Of a DNA stretch of 64,000 nucleotides, positions 16,929-27,021 are shown piece by piece; the stretch's first letter is position 1; the number at the start of each line of letters is the position of its first letter. The stretch covers positions 124,001 through 188,000 of the forward strand of contig NZ_JACJFN010000002.1 of assembly GCF_014164785.1 (NCBI RefSeq), read 5' to 3'. The position numbers and the translations under genes are program-made. This DNA comes from Aquipseudomonas guryensis. GTDB taxonomy: Bacteria > Pseudomonadota > Gammaproteobacteria > Pseudomonadales > Pseudomonadaceae. The notes below the pieces were generated by a model. The model searched no databases. It saw nothing but the letters and a program-made list of their open reading frames with translations, and was not told the DNA's origin.

Positions 16929-19439
16929 ATGTCGGTTTCTTTGTGTTCGCGAATGGCCGCCCTCGCTGCCCTGGGCGCTGCGCTTGTGGCCTGTACCACG
17001 CCAGAGCCAATCGCTAAGCCCGTAGCGCAGCCGGTTCAGCCGCGTGCGGTGAGCCTGGCCAGTTTCGACTGTGTCGACGGATTGCCCGCAGTGCATCGGC
17101 AGATCTGCGCCAGCGAGGCGTTGGCTCGTCTGGACAAACAGGTGATTGAGCAGTACCGCAGCCGCCTGCGTGGCCTGGATCTGCCTGGCGCCTTGCTGCT
17201 GGAGGCCAATCAGCGCCAATGGCTGCTGAGCAGGGCGGGGCAATGCCCGCTGACCGATGCCGCCCAGGCGCAGGACTGCCTGATGGCCCTGTACCGCCAG
17301 CGCGCCGACGACCTGGCCAACTGGTCCGAAGCCCGGCCGACGAATCATCAGGGTGCCCATGGCCTATCCGCCTACGCCGAATTCAGGTTGGCAGACAGTC
17401 GCGATGCCAGCCTGTGCGAGTCGATGAAAACGGCGCTGAATCAGGATTTGCAACGCAACGGCTTTCCCGTGCCGGCGCGCCTGCCGGGCGCCACGGCGCT
17501 AGCCGGCAGCCATGGCCCGGCCGCCAGCGTCGAGCTTGCCGGCCAGCGCTTCAGTGTCGACCTCTATGACGCCGGCCCCTACGCCAGCTATCAACTGCGC
17601 GCGCGCGGGCTCAGCCACAACGGCCAGCTGATCTTCGACGACAGCACGTTGCCGCGCTGGGTAGCGGAGCTGCCCAACTACGGCGGACGTGCCTATCTCT
17701 CTTCGTCGCAGACCCGCGACTACGGCGCTATCGATATCTTCCGCTTGGGTGGCCGGGAGCTGGTGCTGGTCAATGAAACCTGGGGCTTCTACTCGCCGGC
17801 GGCCCGCGGCGAATCGGCTTATGCAGGGCTCTATGCCCTGGACGGTCTGGGCCTGAAACCCTTGTGCCTGTACCAGGCCTACCTGACCCCAGCGCGCAGC
17901 AATTCGCTGGACGGCTTGCCCGCGTTCGCGGCGTTGCAAGCCGAGCTGTCCACCCTGGCCGGCGATCCGCCGGCCGAGGTTGCCCAGCATGAGCGCCTCG
18001 ACAGAGCCCAGAGCCAGAAGGAAAGGCTCTGGACGCTGCTCAATATGCCGCTGGTGGGCGTTCAGGAGCTGCAGGCGTATGGGCGTGAAGGGGCGATCCG
18101 GCAGCGTCACGACGACAGCCTGAATCGGCTGTTCGATTGGTCGGAGCGCAACCTGGACAATAAACTCTTCTACCGCCGCTTGCTGCCGATGCTACAACCG
18201 GCCCACAGCGAGCTGCAGCAGCTGTTCAGCGACCAGGGCCTCGACCCGGCCCAGGCCAGTACGGCCGCCGATCTGCTGCTGCATGAAAGCCTGGCCAGGG
18301 CCAGCGAGTACTTGGCAATCCCGGCCCCGGCCCCGGAGATGCCGCTGCCGCCTCATGCCGACTATCGCCCGCACTATGCCATCGCGCCGACGCCGGGCGA
18401 GTTGGAACGGGGGCGCAATTTCGCTACCTTGCACAGCGTATTGCTGAATAACGCGCCCGCCCATGTGGTGAACGACTTTATCGCCTACGAAACCGAGAAC
18501 CTCGGCGAGGATCGCGGGCTCAGCGTGGATGGCAGCCCGGCGGCGATGGCGGCGGTGCAGAACCCGCAGAACCTCGAGCTGCTGTTGCGCAGCGATTTCG
18601 ATGCCAATCAGAGCAATGCCTGGGGCAAAACCGCCTTGATGAGCGCGGCGCAGCTCAATCAGGCGGACAGCGTGCGTCTGTTGCTCAGCAACGGCGCCGA
18701 TGTGCACAGCCAGACCCGCTCGCTTCCCGGTACGGGTGTCGGTGGCGTGGAGCGTGTTGAGGCCATGCAGTCGCGGCAAACCGCCTTGCTGGTTGCGGCC
18801 AGGCAGGCGGATGCGCACGTGCTAGGTGCCTTGCGCGATGCCGGAGCCCTGCGTGAGGAATGGCCGGGTTATGCGCAACAAGTCTGCGCGGCCCTCGACA
18901 GTAATCCGCGGCTCGATGGCAGCGCGCGCGAGCAACTCAGAGCACCGCTATGCGGGACTTACAGCCCAGCGCCCAAGCAGGCGTTGCAGCAGTCCGTGCA
19001 ACTGATAGAACGTCCGGCGGTAAACCTGTTTGCCCGCCATTTTGAGCTGACGCCGCAGGTCTTCGGCGTGGAGATCCGCCAGATGGCCCTCAACCTGGGC
19101 ATGACGGCGGTGCGGCGCGGCAAGGTCAAAATCACCGGCCCCTTGACCCTGGTGTTCGATGACCTTGCCGGCAATAGCCCGCAGCTGTTGAAGTTCGATC
19201 TGGGCTTGCCGGTGTCGTCCGGTGCCGCGGTGGTAAATAACCACAAGGTGCTGCGAACCGAGCATAGCCTGGTGTTGAGCACCGACTTCGACCCGCAGCG
19301 CAACGATGTCGAAGGCACCTGGCGACTGTTGGCCGCCGCCGCCGCAGCCCAGGGCTTGACCCCGACCAATCAAGGCTATTTGGTGATTCACGGCAACAAC
19401 GGCGAAAGAACCGAGTATCAGCTGGTGGTGAAACGCTAA
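16929..19439 (+). CDS. Large lipoprotein with LprI-like and ankyrin-repeat regions
   Basis: An 836-residue predicted lipoprotein. The N-terminus ends in a lipobox (GAALVAC, Cys ~22). Residues ~40-115 resemble the LprI/DUF1311 lysozyme-inhibitor family (FDCVDGLPAVHRQICAS, ALARLDKQV, QRQWLLSR, with paired cysteines). A long unassigned region follows. At ~540-620 there are ankyrin-like repeats (NAWGKTALMSAAQLNQADSV, LLLSNGADV). The last ~130 residues form another domain with weak similarity to GyrI-like effector-binding folds. It is fourth gene of the exbB-exbD-tonB operon. ATG 16929 fits the lipobox; ATG 16908, which overlaps the tonB stop, is possible. Confidence 0.75.
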   Translation: MSVSLCSRMAALAALGAALVACTTPEPIAKPVAQPVQPRAVSLASFDCVDGLPAVHRQICASEALARLDKQVIEQYRSRLRGLDLPGALLLEANQRQWLLSRAGQCPLTDAAQAQDCLMALYRQRADDLANWSEARPTNHQGAHGLSAYAEFRLADSRDASLCESMKTALNQDLQRNGFPVPARLPGATALAGSHGPAASVELAGQRFSVDLYDAGPYASYQLRARGLSHNGQLIFDDSTLPRWVAELPNYGGRAYLSSSQTRDYGAIDIFRLGGRELVLVNETWGFYSPAARGESAYAGLYALDGLGLKPLCLYQAYLTPARSNSLDGLPAFAALQAELSTLAGDPPAEVAQHERLDRAQSQKERLWTLLNMPLVGVQELQAYGREGAIRQRHDDSLNRLFDWSERNLDNKLFYRRLLPMLQPAHSELQQLFSDQGLDPAQASTAADLLLHESLARASEYLAIPAPAPEMPLPPHADYRPHYAIAPTPGELERGRNFATLHSVLLNNAPAHVVNDFIAYETENLGEDRGLSVDGSPAAMAAVQNPQNLELLLRSDFDANQSNAWGKTALMSAAQLNQADSVRLLLSNGADVHSQTRSLPGTGVGGVERVEAMQSRQTALLVAARQADAHVLGALRDAGALREEWPGYAQQVCAALDSNPRLDGSAREQLRAPLCGTYSPAPKQALQQSVQLIERPAVNLFARHFELTPQVFGVEIRQMALNLGMTAVRRGKVKITGPLTLVFDDLAGNSPQLLKFDLGLPVSSGAAVVNNHKVLRTEHSLVLSTDFDPQRNDVEGTWRLLAAAAAAQGLTPTNQGYLVIHGNNGERTEYQLVVKR

Positions 19440-19498
19440 AAGGGCGGCTGGATTACTCCAGCCGCTGTTCCCCGGTAAAACTCAAAGTCGCCTTGGAG

Positions 19499-19526
19499 CG
19501 CCGGCAGTAATAACGCCGGCTTTTTC
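19499..19526 (+). terminator. Rho-independent terminator of the exbB-tonB operon
   Basis: The stem GCCGGC / GCCGGC (loop AGTAATAAC) is followed by TTTTT. It lies 60 bases after the lipoprotein stop. A second, T-less inverted repeat (GCGGCTGG / CCAGCCGC) is at 19444-19465. Confidence 0.8.
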
Positions 19527-19568
19527 CGACCAAGGCAGGGCCGGATGGTGCTGGCGCAGGCTAGTCCA

Positions 19569-20858
19569 TCAGGCCAATTCAGGGCTGGCGTAGAAGGCCG
19601 CCAGCACTTTCACCAGATGGGCCAGGTCGTGGCTGCCGGCCAGTTCGCGGATCGAGTGCATGGCGAAGGTCGGCAGGCCGATGTCCACGGTACGCACGCC
19701 CAGCTGGCTGGCAGTGATCGGGCCGATGGTCGAGCCGCAGCCCATGTCACTGCGCACCACGAAGCTCTGCACCGGCACTTCCTCGGCCAGGCACAGGTGG
19801 CGGAAGAAGCCAGCGGTCTCGCTGTTGGTGGCGTAGCGCTGGTTACTGTTGACCTTGATTACCGGGCCGGCGTTGAGCTTGGGGCCGTGGTTGGCGTCGT
19901 GCTTGTCGGCGTAGTTGGGGTGCACGCCGTGGGCGTTGTCGGCCGACACCAGCAGGGACTTCTGGATGCTGCGCACGAATCCGTCGCCTTCCGGCAAGAC
20001 GCGGCGCAGCACCTGTTCGAGGAACGGACCGTCGGCGCCGCAGGCCGAGCAGGAGCCGATCTCCTCGTGGTCGGTGCACACCAGCACGCAGGTCTCGTCG
20101 CCTTCGGCGCTCAGCAGCGCCTGCAGGCCGGCGTAACAGGACAGCAGGTTGTCCAGGCGTGCCCCAGCGATGAAGTCCTGGTTGAGGCCGATTACCGCGG
20201 CGCTCTGGGTATCATAGAAGCTCAGCTCGTAGTCCAGCACCGCATCGGCGCTGATGCCGTGTTCCTCGGCCAGACGGTCGGTGAGCAGGGCGCGGAAGTC
20301 TGCCGGTTCTTCGCCGGCGATCTGCGCCAGGATCGGCGGCAGTTCGTTCTGCTGGTTGATCGGCCAGCCCTGGTTGGCCTCGCGGTTGAGGTGGATGGCC
20401 AGGTTGGGGATGGTGGCGATCGGCAGCTGGAAGTCGATCAGCTGGCTCTGTACCTTGCCGCCCTCGCGGAAGGTCACCCGTCCGGCCAGCGACAGGTCGC
20501 GGTCGAACCAGGGGGCGAGCAGGGCGCCGCCGTAGACTTCCACGCCGAGCTGGAAGAAGCCCTGGCGCTGCAGTTCCGGCTGCGGCTTGACGCGCAGGCA
20601 GGGGCTGTCGGTGTGTGCGCCAACCAGGCGCAGGCCGCCTTCCAGGGCGCTGCGCTTGCCCAGCTTGAAGGCGATGATCGAGGAGTCGTTGCGGGTGACG
20701 TAGTAGCGTCCGCCGGCTTCGGTATGCCAGGACTCGCGCTCGTCCAGAGCCTTATAGCCGGCAGCTTGCAGGCGCTGGGCCAGGCTGCGGGTGGCGTGGA
20801 AGGGGGTGGGCGAGGCCTTGAGGAAATCGATCAGGCCCTGATTCAGTTCTTCGCGCAT
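19569..20858 (-). CDS. apeB: M18 family aspartyl-type aminopeptidase
   Basis: A 429-residue cytosolic metallo-aminopeptidase, the usual length for M18. Metal-site signatures are visible: [28 protein letters not shown], the segment [12 protein letters not shown], and near the C-terminus [16 protein letters not shown]. It removes N-terminal residues from peptides in a dinuclear zinc centre. CCGGAG precedes ATG 20858; the much longer open frame upstream crosses repeat DNA and is rejected. rluA lies upstream on the same strand beyond a repeat-rich gap. Confidence 0.94.
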   Translation of the reverse strand: MREELNQGLIDFLKASPTPFHATRSLAQRLQAAGYKALDERESWHTEAGGRYYVTRNDSSIIAFKLGKRSALEGGLRLVGAHTDSPCLRVKPQPELQRQGFFQLGVEVYGGALLAPWFDRDLSLAGRVTFREGGKVQSQLIDFQLPIATIPNLAIHLNREANQGWPINQQNELPPILAQIAGEEPADFRALLTDRLAEEHGISADAVLDYELSFYDTQSAAVIGLNQDFIAGARLDNLLSCYAGLQALLSAEGDETCVLVCTDHEEIGSCSACGADGPFLEQVLRRVLPEGDGFVRSIQKSLLVSADNAHGVHPNYADKHDANHGPKLNAGPVIKVNSNQRYATNSETAGFFRHLCLAEEVPVQSFVVRSDMGCGSTIGPITASQLGVRTVDIGLPTFAMHSIRELAGSHDLAHLVKVLAAFYASPELA

Positions 20859-20957
20859 ACACAGCTCCGGACGGCAATATCGAGAGTTTATCGGATTGTG
20901 TGGCGCGTTTGGCAGGCGCGTGGTGCCCTTAGCCTGTAGATGGCGAAGTGCATCGGC

Positions 20958-21126
20958 GTAGCCCGGATGCAATCCGGTAAGGGTTGTGCGGTATTGCCCC
21001 GGATTGCATCCGGGCACGCAACTAAAGAGCGGGGAGGGTTGGGGGAGAGGGTTGCGGGTTAGTCCCTCTCTCCAGGTCCCTCGGTTTTGGCTTCCTGCGT
21101 CACCTCCCACAAGTGGGAGAGGGGAG
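20958..21126. repeat. Composite inverted repeats between rluA and apeB
   Basis: First part: GTAGCCCGGATGCAATCCGG at 20958-20977 faces its inverted partner CCCCGGATTGCATCCGGGC at 20997-21015. Second part: 21031-21126 carries GGGGGAGAGGG and CCCTCTCTCC arms plus CTCCCACAAGTGGGAGAGGG. Both parts recur at 52317-52430. The 275-base gap holds no gene. The hairpins may terminate rluA transcription. Confidence 0.8.
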
Positions 21127-21133
21127 AAAGTCG

Positions 21134-21775
21134 TCAGAACGGTGCCGGGCACTCGAAGCGCATACGCTCGCCGGTCTGCGGGTGGGTCAGGCAAAGCATG
21201 CTGGCGTGCAGGCACAAACGCGGCCAGGCGGCCAGAGCCTGTGCGTGGGCGTACAGGCCGTCACCGAGCAGCGGATGGCCGATCGACAGCATATGCACGC
21301 GCAACTGGTGCGAGCGGCCGGTGATCGGTGTCAGCTCGACGCGGCAGTAGTCGCCGCAGCGCTCGACGATGCGCCAGTAGGTCAGCGCGTGTTTGCCTTG
21401 CTCATGGTCGACCACGTGGCGCGGCTTGGTTGGCGGGTCGTAGCGCAGCGGCAGGTCGATGCTGCCGCTGTCCAGTTCCGGCTGGCCCCAGCACAGGGCG
21501 GTATAGGCCTTCTCGGTCTCGCGGTCGTGGAACTGGCGGGATAGCTCGCGGTGGCTGTCGGCATCACGAGCGAGGACGATGATGCCGGAGGTTTCCCAGT
21601 CCAGGCGGTGGACGATGCGCGCTTCCGGGTAGCCGTTTTCCTGCAGGCGGGTCACCAGGCAGTCGCGGTTGTCCTCGGCGCGGCCGGGCACCGAGAGCAG
21701 CAGGGTGGGCTTGTTGATCACCAGCAGGGCGGCGTCCTGATGGAGGATTTCGACATTCGACAGCGGCATGGGCAT
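21134..21775 (-). CDS. rluA: RluA-family pseudouridine synthase
   Basis: A 213-residue RNA pseudouridine synthase. The catalytic Asp is in [16 protein letters not shown], and the C-terminal RNA-binding fold shows [16 protein letters not shown], both characteristic of RluA. In E. coli RluA modifies U746 of 23S rRNA and U32 of some tRNAs. There are two possible starts, ATG 21775 and ATG 21769; a GTGGA upstream suits the second slightly better. It is downstream of minE behind a hairpin. Confidence 0.93.
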   Translation of the reverse strand: MPMPLSNVEILHQDAALLVINKPTLLLSVPGRAEDNRDCLVTRLQENGYPEARIVHRLDWETSGIIVLARDADSHRELSRQFHDRETEKAYTALCWGQPELDSGSIDLPLRYDPPTKPRHVVDHEQGKHALTYWRIVERCGDYCRVELTPITGRSHQLRVHMLSIGHPLLGDGLYAHAQALAAWPRLCLHASMLCLTHPQTGERMRFECPAPF

Positions 21776-21786
21776 TCCACAAATGA

Positions 21787-21810
21787 CAACGGCGGCCTTG
21801 GCCGCCGTTG
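21787..21810 (-). terminator. Stem-loop behind minE
   Basis: A near-perfect stem AACGGCGGCC / GGCCGCCGTT with a 2-base loop lies 16 bases after the minE stop and just before rluA. There is only a short T-containing tail (GTCATTTG), so termination may be partial. Confidence 0.6.
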
Positions 21811-21825
21811 CTTACCCCAGGCGAA

Positions 21826-22080
21826 TCAACGATCCGGCAGGGTGATATTGAGTTCCAGAATGGAGCAGCTGCCCTGGTTTTCCAGCGCGACCTGCACCTG
21901 ATCCTGCTCGATGTTGACGTACTTGCGGATCACCTCGACCAGCTCTTTCTGCAGGGCCGGCAGGTAGTCCGGCTGGCTGCGCTGGCCGCGCTCGTGGGCG
22001 ACGATGATCGACAGACGCTCTTTCGCAATCGACGCAGGGGTTTCCTTCTTGCGTTCACGAAAGAAATCGAAAATGTTCAT
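21826..22080 (-). CDS. minE: Cell-division topological specificity factor MinE
   Basis: An 84-residue MinE of normal length. The N-terminal amphipathic helix ([13 protein letters not shown]) binds membrane, the anti-MinCD segment is [14 protein letters not shown], and the C-terminal dimerisation domain ends in [10 protein letters not shown]. It stimulates the MinD ATPase and drives pole-to-pole oscillation so that MinC blocks FtsZ only away from midcell. The start overlaps the minD stop by one base (TAATG). Confidence 0.97.
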   Translation of the reverse strand: MNIFDFFRERKKETPASIAKERLSIIVAHERGQRSQPDYLPALQKELVEVIRKYVNIEQDQVQVALENQGSCSILELNITLPDR

Positions 22081-22892
22081 TAGCGCGCTCCAAACAGGCG
22101 TTGCATGAGTCCTTTCTTCTGCACGTCGAGGAAGCGATGGGGCACTTCCTTGCCCAGCAGACGGTCGACGGCATCGCCATAGGCCTGGCCGGCATCACTC
22201 TCTTCGTCGAGGATCACCGGTACGCCCTGGTTGGAGGCTTTCAGCACGGCCTGGGATTCCGGGATCACGCCGAGCAGGTTGATGGCGAGGATTTCCTCGA
22301 CGTCTTCCACGCCGAGCATTTCGCCCTTGGTCACGCGCTCGGGGTTGTAGCGGGTCAGCAGCAGACGCTCCTTGATCGGCTCCAGGCCCTGTTCGGCGCG
22401 GCGCGACTTGCTGGCCAGCAGGCCGAGCATGCGGTCGGAGTCGCGTACCGAGGAGACTTCCGGGTTGGTTACGACGATGGCTTCGTCGGCGAAGTACATG
22501 GCCAGGTGGGCACCGGTTTCGATACCGGCTGGCGAGTCGCAGATGACGTATTCGAAGTTCTTCGACAGCTCCTCGATGACCTTGCCCACGCCTTCTTTGG
22601 TCAGCGCGTCTTTGTCACGGGTCTGACTGGCAGCCAGTACGTAGAGGTTTTCCAGGCGTTTGTCCTTGATCAGGGCCTGGGTCAGGGTCGCTTCGCCGTT
22701 GATCACGTTGACGAAGTCATACACCACACGGCGCTCGCAACCCATGATCAGATCGAGGTTACGCAGGCCGACGTCGAAGTCGACGATCACGGTTTTGTGG
22801 CCGCGCAGGGCGAGGCCGGTACCGATGGCGGCGCTGGTGGTGGTTTTACCCACGCCACCCTTGCCGGAAGTGACTACGAGGATCTTGGCCAC
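22080..22892 (-). CDS. minD: Septum site-determining ATPase MinD
   Basis: A 270-residue ParA-type ATPase with the deviant Walker A at residues ~9-17 ([10 protein letters not shown]), [10 protein letters not shown], and CDSPAGIE as Walker B. The C-terminal amphipathic membrane-targeting helix is basic ([12 protein letters not shown]). ATP-bound MinD recruits MinC to the membrane and is released by MinE. A GGGGT ribosome site precedes ATG 22892. A 102-base AT-richer gap separates it from minC. Confidence 0.97.
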   Translation of the reverse strand: MAKILVVTSGKGGVGKTTTSAAIGTGLALRGHKTVIVDFDVGLRNLDLIMGCERRVVYDFVNVINGEATLTQALIKDKRLENLYVLAASQTRDKDALTKEGVGKVIEELSKNFEYVICDSPAGIETGAHLAMYFADEAIVVTNPEVSSVRDSDRMLGLLASKSRRAEQGLEPIKERLLLTRYNPERVTKGEMLGVEDVEEILAINLLGVIPESQAVLKASNQGVPVILDEESDAGQAYGDAVDRLLGKEVPHRFLDVQKKGLMQRLFGAR

Positions 22893-22994
22893 GGTGATTT
22901 ACCCCAAATATATGAAAAATAAGGCAATCAAGAGCCGATAAAACGGGCTTCCGGATGCCTTTTTTAGGTCCCTGAAAAGTGGCCGCAGTATCCG

Positions 22995-23735
22995 TTAAAG
23001 GCGGGTGATGTTCAACACGTCACCCGACAGACTGACCTGTATCGACTGCCCCCACAACGGATCACGGCGCAGATCCTCGGCCGTCTTGTACTGGCCGGCC
23101 ACGGAGAGCATTTCGGCGCCCATCTGCTGGCAGAAAATCCGCGCGCTAGCGTTGCCCTTGACCCCGGCCAGGGCACGACCGCGCATCGGGCCGTAAACAT
23201 GGATATTACCGTCGGCGAGAAGTTCCGCGCCGGCGCTGACCGGTGCCAGCACCACCAGGTCACCGCCCTGGGCATAGATCTGCTGGCCGCCCCGCACCGG
23301 GGTGGTGACGATCTTGGTCGGTTTGACTGCAGGTTCCGCGGGTTTTTCCGGCTTTTCGGCCTTTTTGCGCGCTTCCACCGGCTCGACCAGCTTCTCGCGG
23401 GCGCCGGACGGCGGCAGCACCGGTAGATCCAGGGCATTGGCAGCGGCGATGTCGTCCTCGCGGTTGGCGCGAATTGCCAGGGTGCGCAGGCCGTGGGTGC
23501 GGCACAGCTCCATCAGCTTGACCAAGTCGAGGCTGCCTTCGCCCTCCGGCAGCTTGTCGAGGGCCAGTACCAGCGGGATGTTCTGGAAGAAGTTGGGGGC
23601 CTGGGCGACTTTGTCGGCCAATTGGCGGTCCAGGCGTTCCAGGTCGTTGTGCGCCAGTTCCAGAATGGTGATGGCGAGCATGCTGCCCTTGAGCTGGAAC
23701 ACGGGGTCTTGGTCGAGGAGGTCGGCTTGGCTCAT
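22995..23735 (-). CDS. minC: Septum formation inhibitor MinC
   Basis: A 246-residue FtsZ antagonist. The N-terminal FtsZ-interacting domain (~10-110) and C-terminal beta-helix domain (~145-240; [43 protein letters not shown]-like end) are joined by a Lys/Pro-rich linker ([18 protein letters not shown]). First gene of minCDE. The promoter must lie in the ~110-base region shared with the divergent acyltransferase gene. Confidence 0.96.
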   Translation of the reverse strand: MSQADLLDQDPVFQLKGSMLAITILELAHNDLERLDRQLADKVAQAPNFFQNIPLVLALDKLPEGEGSLDLVKLMELCRTHGLRTLAIRANREDDIAAANALDLPVLPPSGAREKLVEPVEARKKAEKPEKPAEPAVKPTKIVTTPVRGGQQIYAQGGDLVVLAPVSAGAELLADGNIHVYGPMRGRALAGVKGNASARIFCQQMGAEMLSVAGQYKTAEDLRRDPLWGQSIQVSLSGDVLNITRL

Positions 23736-23846
23736 GGTCTACCCATCACACTGAATGGGCACGACTTATAGCGATTAGCCCGCATGGCCGCAAGCCGCGG
23801 CGAGTCCTGTAGAATGCCCGGCCCTGTCGTTTGTCCGGAATGATTC

Positions 23847-24776
23847 ATGGATCGCCCGCAATTTCGTGCCTATTTCCTGCATCCGCGCTTCTGGCTGCTG
23901 TGGCTGGGCCTGGGCCTGCTCTGGCTGGTTGCGCTGCTGCCTTACCGGGTGCTGATGCTGCTGGGCCGAGGACTGGGCGCGCTGATGTACCGCCTGGCTG
24001 TCTCGCGTCGGCAGATTGCCGCCCGCAACCTGGAGCTGTGCTTCCCCGAGCTGTCCGCCGCCGAGCGTGAGCGCCTGCTGCGGGAGAACTTCGCTTCCAC
24101 CGGCATGACCTTCTTCGAGATGGCAATCAGCTGGTGGTGGCCGGCGGCGCGTTTGCGCCAGTTGGGCACTGTCGAGGGTATCGAGCATATCCGCCAGGCC
24201 GAGGCCGAAGGGCAGGGCGTGATCCTCATGGCCCTGCACTTCACTACCCTGGAAATGGGCGGCGCTATTTTGTGCATGCACCAGGGCATGTACGGCATGT
24301 ATCGGGCGCACAAAAATCCGCTGTTTGATTTCGTCCAGCGCCACGGCCGCGAGCAGCGTCTGCTGGGCGTGGTCGAGCGCGACGAAGTGCGCGGTATGCT
24401 CAAGCTGCTGCGCGCTGGTGGGGTGGTCTGGTATGCGCCGGATCAGGACTACGGTGCCCAGCGCAGCATCTTCGTGCCGCTGTTTGGCGTACCGGCGGCC
24501 ACGGTAACGGCCACCAGCAAGTTCGCCCGCCTGGGCAGGGCGCGAGTTATCCCCTTTACCCAGGAACGCCTGACCGATGGCTCTGGATACCGGGTGGTAG
24601 TGCATCCGCCGCTGGCCGATTTCCCGGGTGATAGCGAGGAGGCCGACTGCCTGCGCATCAATCAGTGGATTGAGCAGGCTATTCGCCGGCACCCGGAGCA
24701 GTATCTGTGGGCCCACCGGCGCTTCAAGACCCGCCCGCCGGGCGAACCCAAGTTGTATAAGAAGCGCCGCCGATAG
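23847..24776 (+). CDS. htrB: Lipid A biosynthesis lauroyl/secondary acyltransferase
   Basis: A 309-residue LpxL/HtrB-family enzyme anchored by one N-terminal membrane helix (FWLLWLGLGLLWLVALLPYR). It has the HX4E catalytic motif in MALHFTTLEMGG and conserved downstream segments (YGMYRAHKNPLFD, WYAPDQDYG). It adds a secondary fatty acyl chain to Kdo-lipid A on the cytoplasmic face of the inner membrane. It is divergent from minC. An alternative is another LpxL/LpxM paralogue with different chain specificity, since Pseudomonas often has two. Confidence 0.92.
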   Translation: MDRPQFRAYFLHPRFWLLWLGLGLLWLVALLPYRVLMLLGRGLGALMYRLAVSRRQIAARNLELCFPELSAAERERLLRENFASTGMTFFEMAISWWWPAARLRQLGTVEGIEHIRQAEAEGQGVILMALHFTTLEMGGAILCMHQGMYGMYRAHKNPLFDFVQRHGREQRLLGVVERDEVRGMLKLLRAGGVVWYAPDQDYGAQRSIFVPLFGVPAATVTATSKFARLGRARVIPFTQERLTDGSGYRVVVHPPLADFPGDSEEADCLRINQWIEQAIRRHPEQYLWAHRRFKTRPPGEPKLYKKRRR

Positions 24777-24817
24777 CGGCGCCCTATACTGACAAAAAAG
24801 ACCCTCGGGGATTGTCC

Positions 24818-26038
24818 ATGAATCAGGCCGTACATTCCGACACCCCGGTGACAGGACTGATTCTTTCCGGTGGCGGGGCGCGGGCGGCTTACCAGGTGGG
24901 CGTGCTCAGTGCGATTGCCGATCTACTGCCAAATGCGGCACACAATCCTTTCCCGGTCATCGTCGGCACCTCGGCCGGGGCGATCAACGCGGTCGGTCTG
25001 GCCTGTGGCGCGCTGCACTTCACCGAGGCGATCCGCCGGCTGACCCAGGTCTGGCAGAACTTCCATTCCGATCAGGTCTACCGTACCGACTGGCCCGGCG
25101 TGTTGCGCCAGGCTAGCCGCTTTATCGGTCATAGCCTGTTGGGCATCGGCGGTGATATTCCGGTGGCGCTGCTCGATAGCTCACCGCTGCGCGACATGCT
25201 CGAGCGTGAACTGGACTTCTCCGGGATTGCCGCTGCGGTGCGCATGCGCCAACTGCGAGCAGTGGCAGTGACCGCCTTCGGTTACGAGAGTGGCCAGGCG
25301 GTGACCTTCTATCAAGGTCGGGCCGCCATCGACCCCTGGTTCCGCCATCGTCGGGTTGGCGTGCCGACCCGCCTGAGCCTGGATCATTTGCTCGCCAGCG
25401 CCTCGATTCCGCTGATTTTTCCGCCGGTCAAGGTCAATCGCGAGTATTTCGGCGATGGTGCGGTGCGCCAGTCGGCGCCGATCAGTCCGGCCCTCCATCT
25501 GGGTGCCACGCGCGTACTGGTGGTCGGGGTCAGCGGCAATCCGCTGGGGCGTGGCGCCAATCAGGTGGTGTCGCGGCCGCAGACTGGCAAACCACCGACC
25601 CTGGCCCAGATCAGCGGGCACATGCTCAACAGCACCTTTATCGACAGTCTGGAAGGCGATATCGAACTGCTCGAACGGCTCAATCACATGAGTCGCCTGG
25701 TTCCTTCCGGCCTGCATCCACGCGGGCTGGGCCTGAAACCAGTGGAGGTGCTGGTGATCGCCCCCAGCCAGCCGCTCGATCAGATTGCCGCCCGTCACCG
25801 GCACGAGCTGGCCAAGTCGATGCGTTTCTTCCTGCGCGGTTCCGGCGCGACCAAGGCCAGTGGTGCCGGGGTGCTCAGCTACCTGCTGTTCGAGCCCGGC
25901 TACTGCAACGAACTGATCGAGCTGGGCTATCAGGACGCCATGGCGCAGAAAGACGCCCTGGCCAGCTTCCTCGGCCTGGCCGTGGCCGTGCCGGCAGCCA
26001 GTGTGGCCGAGGTGCTGCCGGTGCCCTCGGCGCGCTGA
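24818..26038 (+). CDS. Patatin-like phospholipase
   Basis: A 406-residue acyl hydrolase. The oxyanion-hole loop LILSGGGARAAYQVG is near the start, the nucleophile serine is in VGTSAGAINAVG, and the dyad Asp is in YFGDGAVRQSAP. The C-terminal ~100 residues (RFFLRGSGATKASGAGVLSYLLFEPGY) are typical of this bacterial subgroup. No signal peptide. ATG 24818 follows GGGGA; TTG 24812 is a less likely start. It lies 41 bases after the acyltransferase gene on the same strand, suggesting a link with membrane lipid turnover. Confidence 0.92.
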   Translation: MNQAVHSDTPVTGLILSGGGARAAYQVGVLSAIADLLPNAAHNPFPVIVGTSAGAINAVGLACGALHFTEAIRRLTQVWQNFHSDQVYRTDWPGVLRQASRFIGHSLLGIGGDIPVALLDSSPLRDMLERELDFSGIAAAVRMRQLRAVAVTAFGYESGQAVTFYQGRAAIDPWFRHRRVGVPTRLSLDHLLASASIPLIFPPVKVNREYFGDGAVRQSAPISPALHLGATRVLVVGVSGNPLGRGANQVVSRPQTGKPPTLAQISGHMLNSTFIDSLEGDIELLERLNHMSRLVPSGLHPRGLGLKPVEVLVIAPSQPLDQIAARHRHELAKSMRFFLRGSGATKASGAGVLSYLLFEPGYCNELIELGYQDAMAQKDALASFLGLAVAVPAASVAEVLPVPSAR

Positions 26039-26056
26039 GAGCCTGCCTGACAGGCA

Positions 26057-26905
26057 TCAGGCCGTCAGCTTGTCATCACGAAAATCACGCAGGGCCTGCT
26101 CGATCTCTTCGCGGCTGTTCATCACGAACGGACCGTACTGCACGATCGGCTCGTCCAGCGGCGTGCCTGCAATCAGCAGTACGCGTGCGCCGGTCTCGCT
26201 GGCCAGCTCCAGCGCACCTTTCTCGGACAGGCGCACCAGGCGGCTCTTGCCGATGGCATGGCCGTTGACGCCCAGCTCGCCCTCATACACATACAGCAAC
26301 ACCCGCTGGCCATCGGCCAGGCGCGGAGCAAGCCGCGCGCCTGGCGGCAGCTGCAGGTCGAACAGCTGCGGCAGGGTGTGCGGGCGCTGTACGGCGCCGG
26401 CCTGTTGCACCTGCCCGTCGTCGAACTGTCCGGCAATCACCGTGACGGCCACGCCATCCGGGGTGACCAGACGCGGTATTTCCTCGGGTGCATAGTCGCG
26501 GTAGCCGGCGTCGCCGAGCTTGTCCTTGGCTGGCAGGTTGAGCCAGAGCTGGAAGCCGCGCATCACGCCTTCCTGCTGCTCCGGCATCTCGCTGTGGATG
26601 ATGCCGCGCGCGGCGGTCATCCACTGCACGCCGCCGCTTTGCAGCAGGCCGACATTGCCCAGATGGTCCTCGTGGCGCATGCGCCCTTCGAGCATGTAGG
26701 TGATGGTTTCGAAGCCACGGTGCGGGTGCGGCGGGAAGCCGGCGATGTAGTCGTCGGGGTTGTCCGAACCGAACTCGTCGAGCATCAGGAACGGATCGAA
26801 GCGCTCGATGCCGGCCCCGCCGAACACGCGGGTCAAGCGCACGCCAGCACCGTCCGCGGTGGCTTGGCCGATATGCTGGGAGAGGACTTGGCGGAACTGA
26901 GTCAT
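26057..26905 (-). CDS. Pirin family protein
   Basis: A 282-residue bicupin. Metal-binding signatures of the N-terminal cupin are visible (GFPPHPHRGFETITYMLEG, MRHEDHLGN, RGIIHSEMPEQ). Some pirins oxidise quercetin; others act as redox-sensing partners. TTCGGAGG precedes ATG 26905; the longer frame is not supported. Convergent with the patatin gene, 18 bases between stops. A second, different pirin is at 57118. Confidence 0.9.
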   Translation of the reverse strand: MTQFRQVLSQHIGQATADGAGVRLTRVFGGAGIERFDPFLMLDEFGSDNPDDYIAGFPPHPHRGFETITYMLEGRMRHEDHLGNVGLLQSGGVQWMTAARGIIHSEMPEQQEGVMRGFQLWLNLPAKDKLGDAGYRDYAPEEIPRLVTPDGVAVTVIAGQFDDGQVQQAGAVQRPHTLPQLFDLQLPPGARLAPRLADGQRVLLYVYEGELGVNGHAIGKSRLVRLSEKGALELASETGARVLLIAGTPLDEPIVQYGPFVMNSREEIEQALRDFRDDKLTA

Positions 26906-27021
26906 GGGGCACCTCCGAAGTGGGAATGTGCCCATGCTATGCCTGTCGATTGAATGGATGGTTGCGAAATTCGCGGCAATTAAATCGATTTTATCGATGC
27001 ATCTTTATCGATGAATCGCTG

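Noticed and set aside
22893..22994. Terminator between minC and minD
   Set aside because: GGCTTCCGGATGCC followed by TTTTTT reads towards the plus strand, where no gene ends, so it was not called as an operon terminator.
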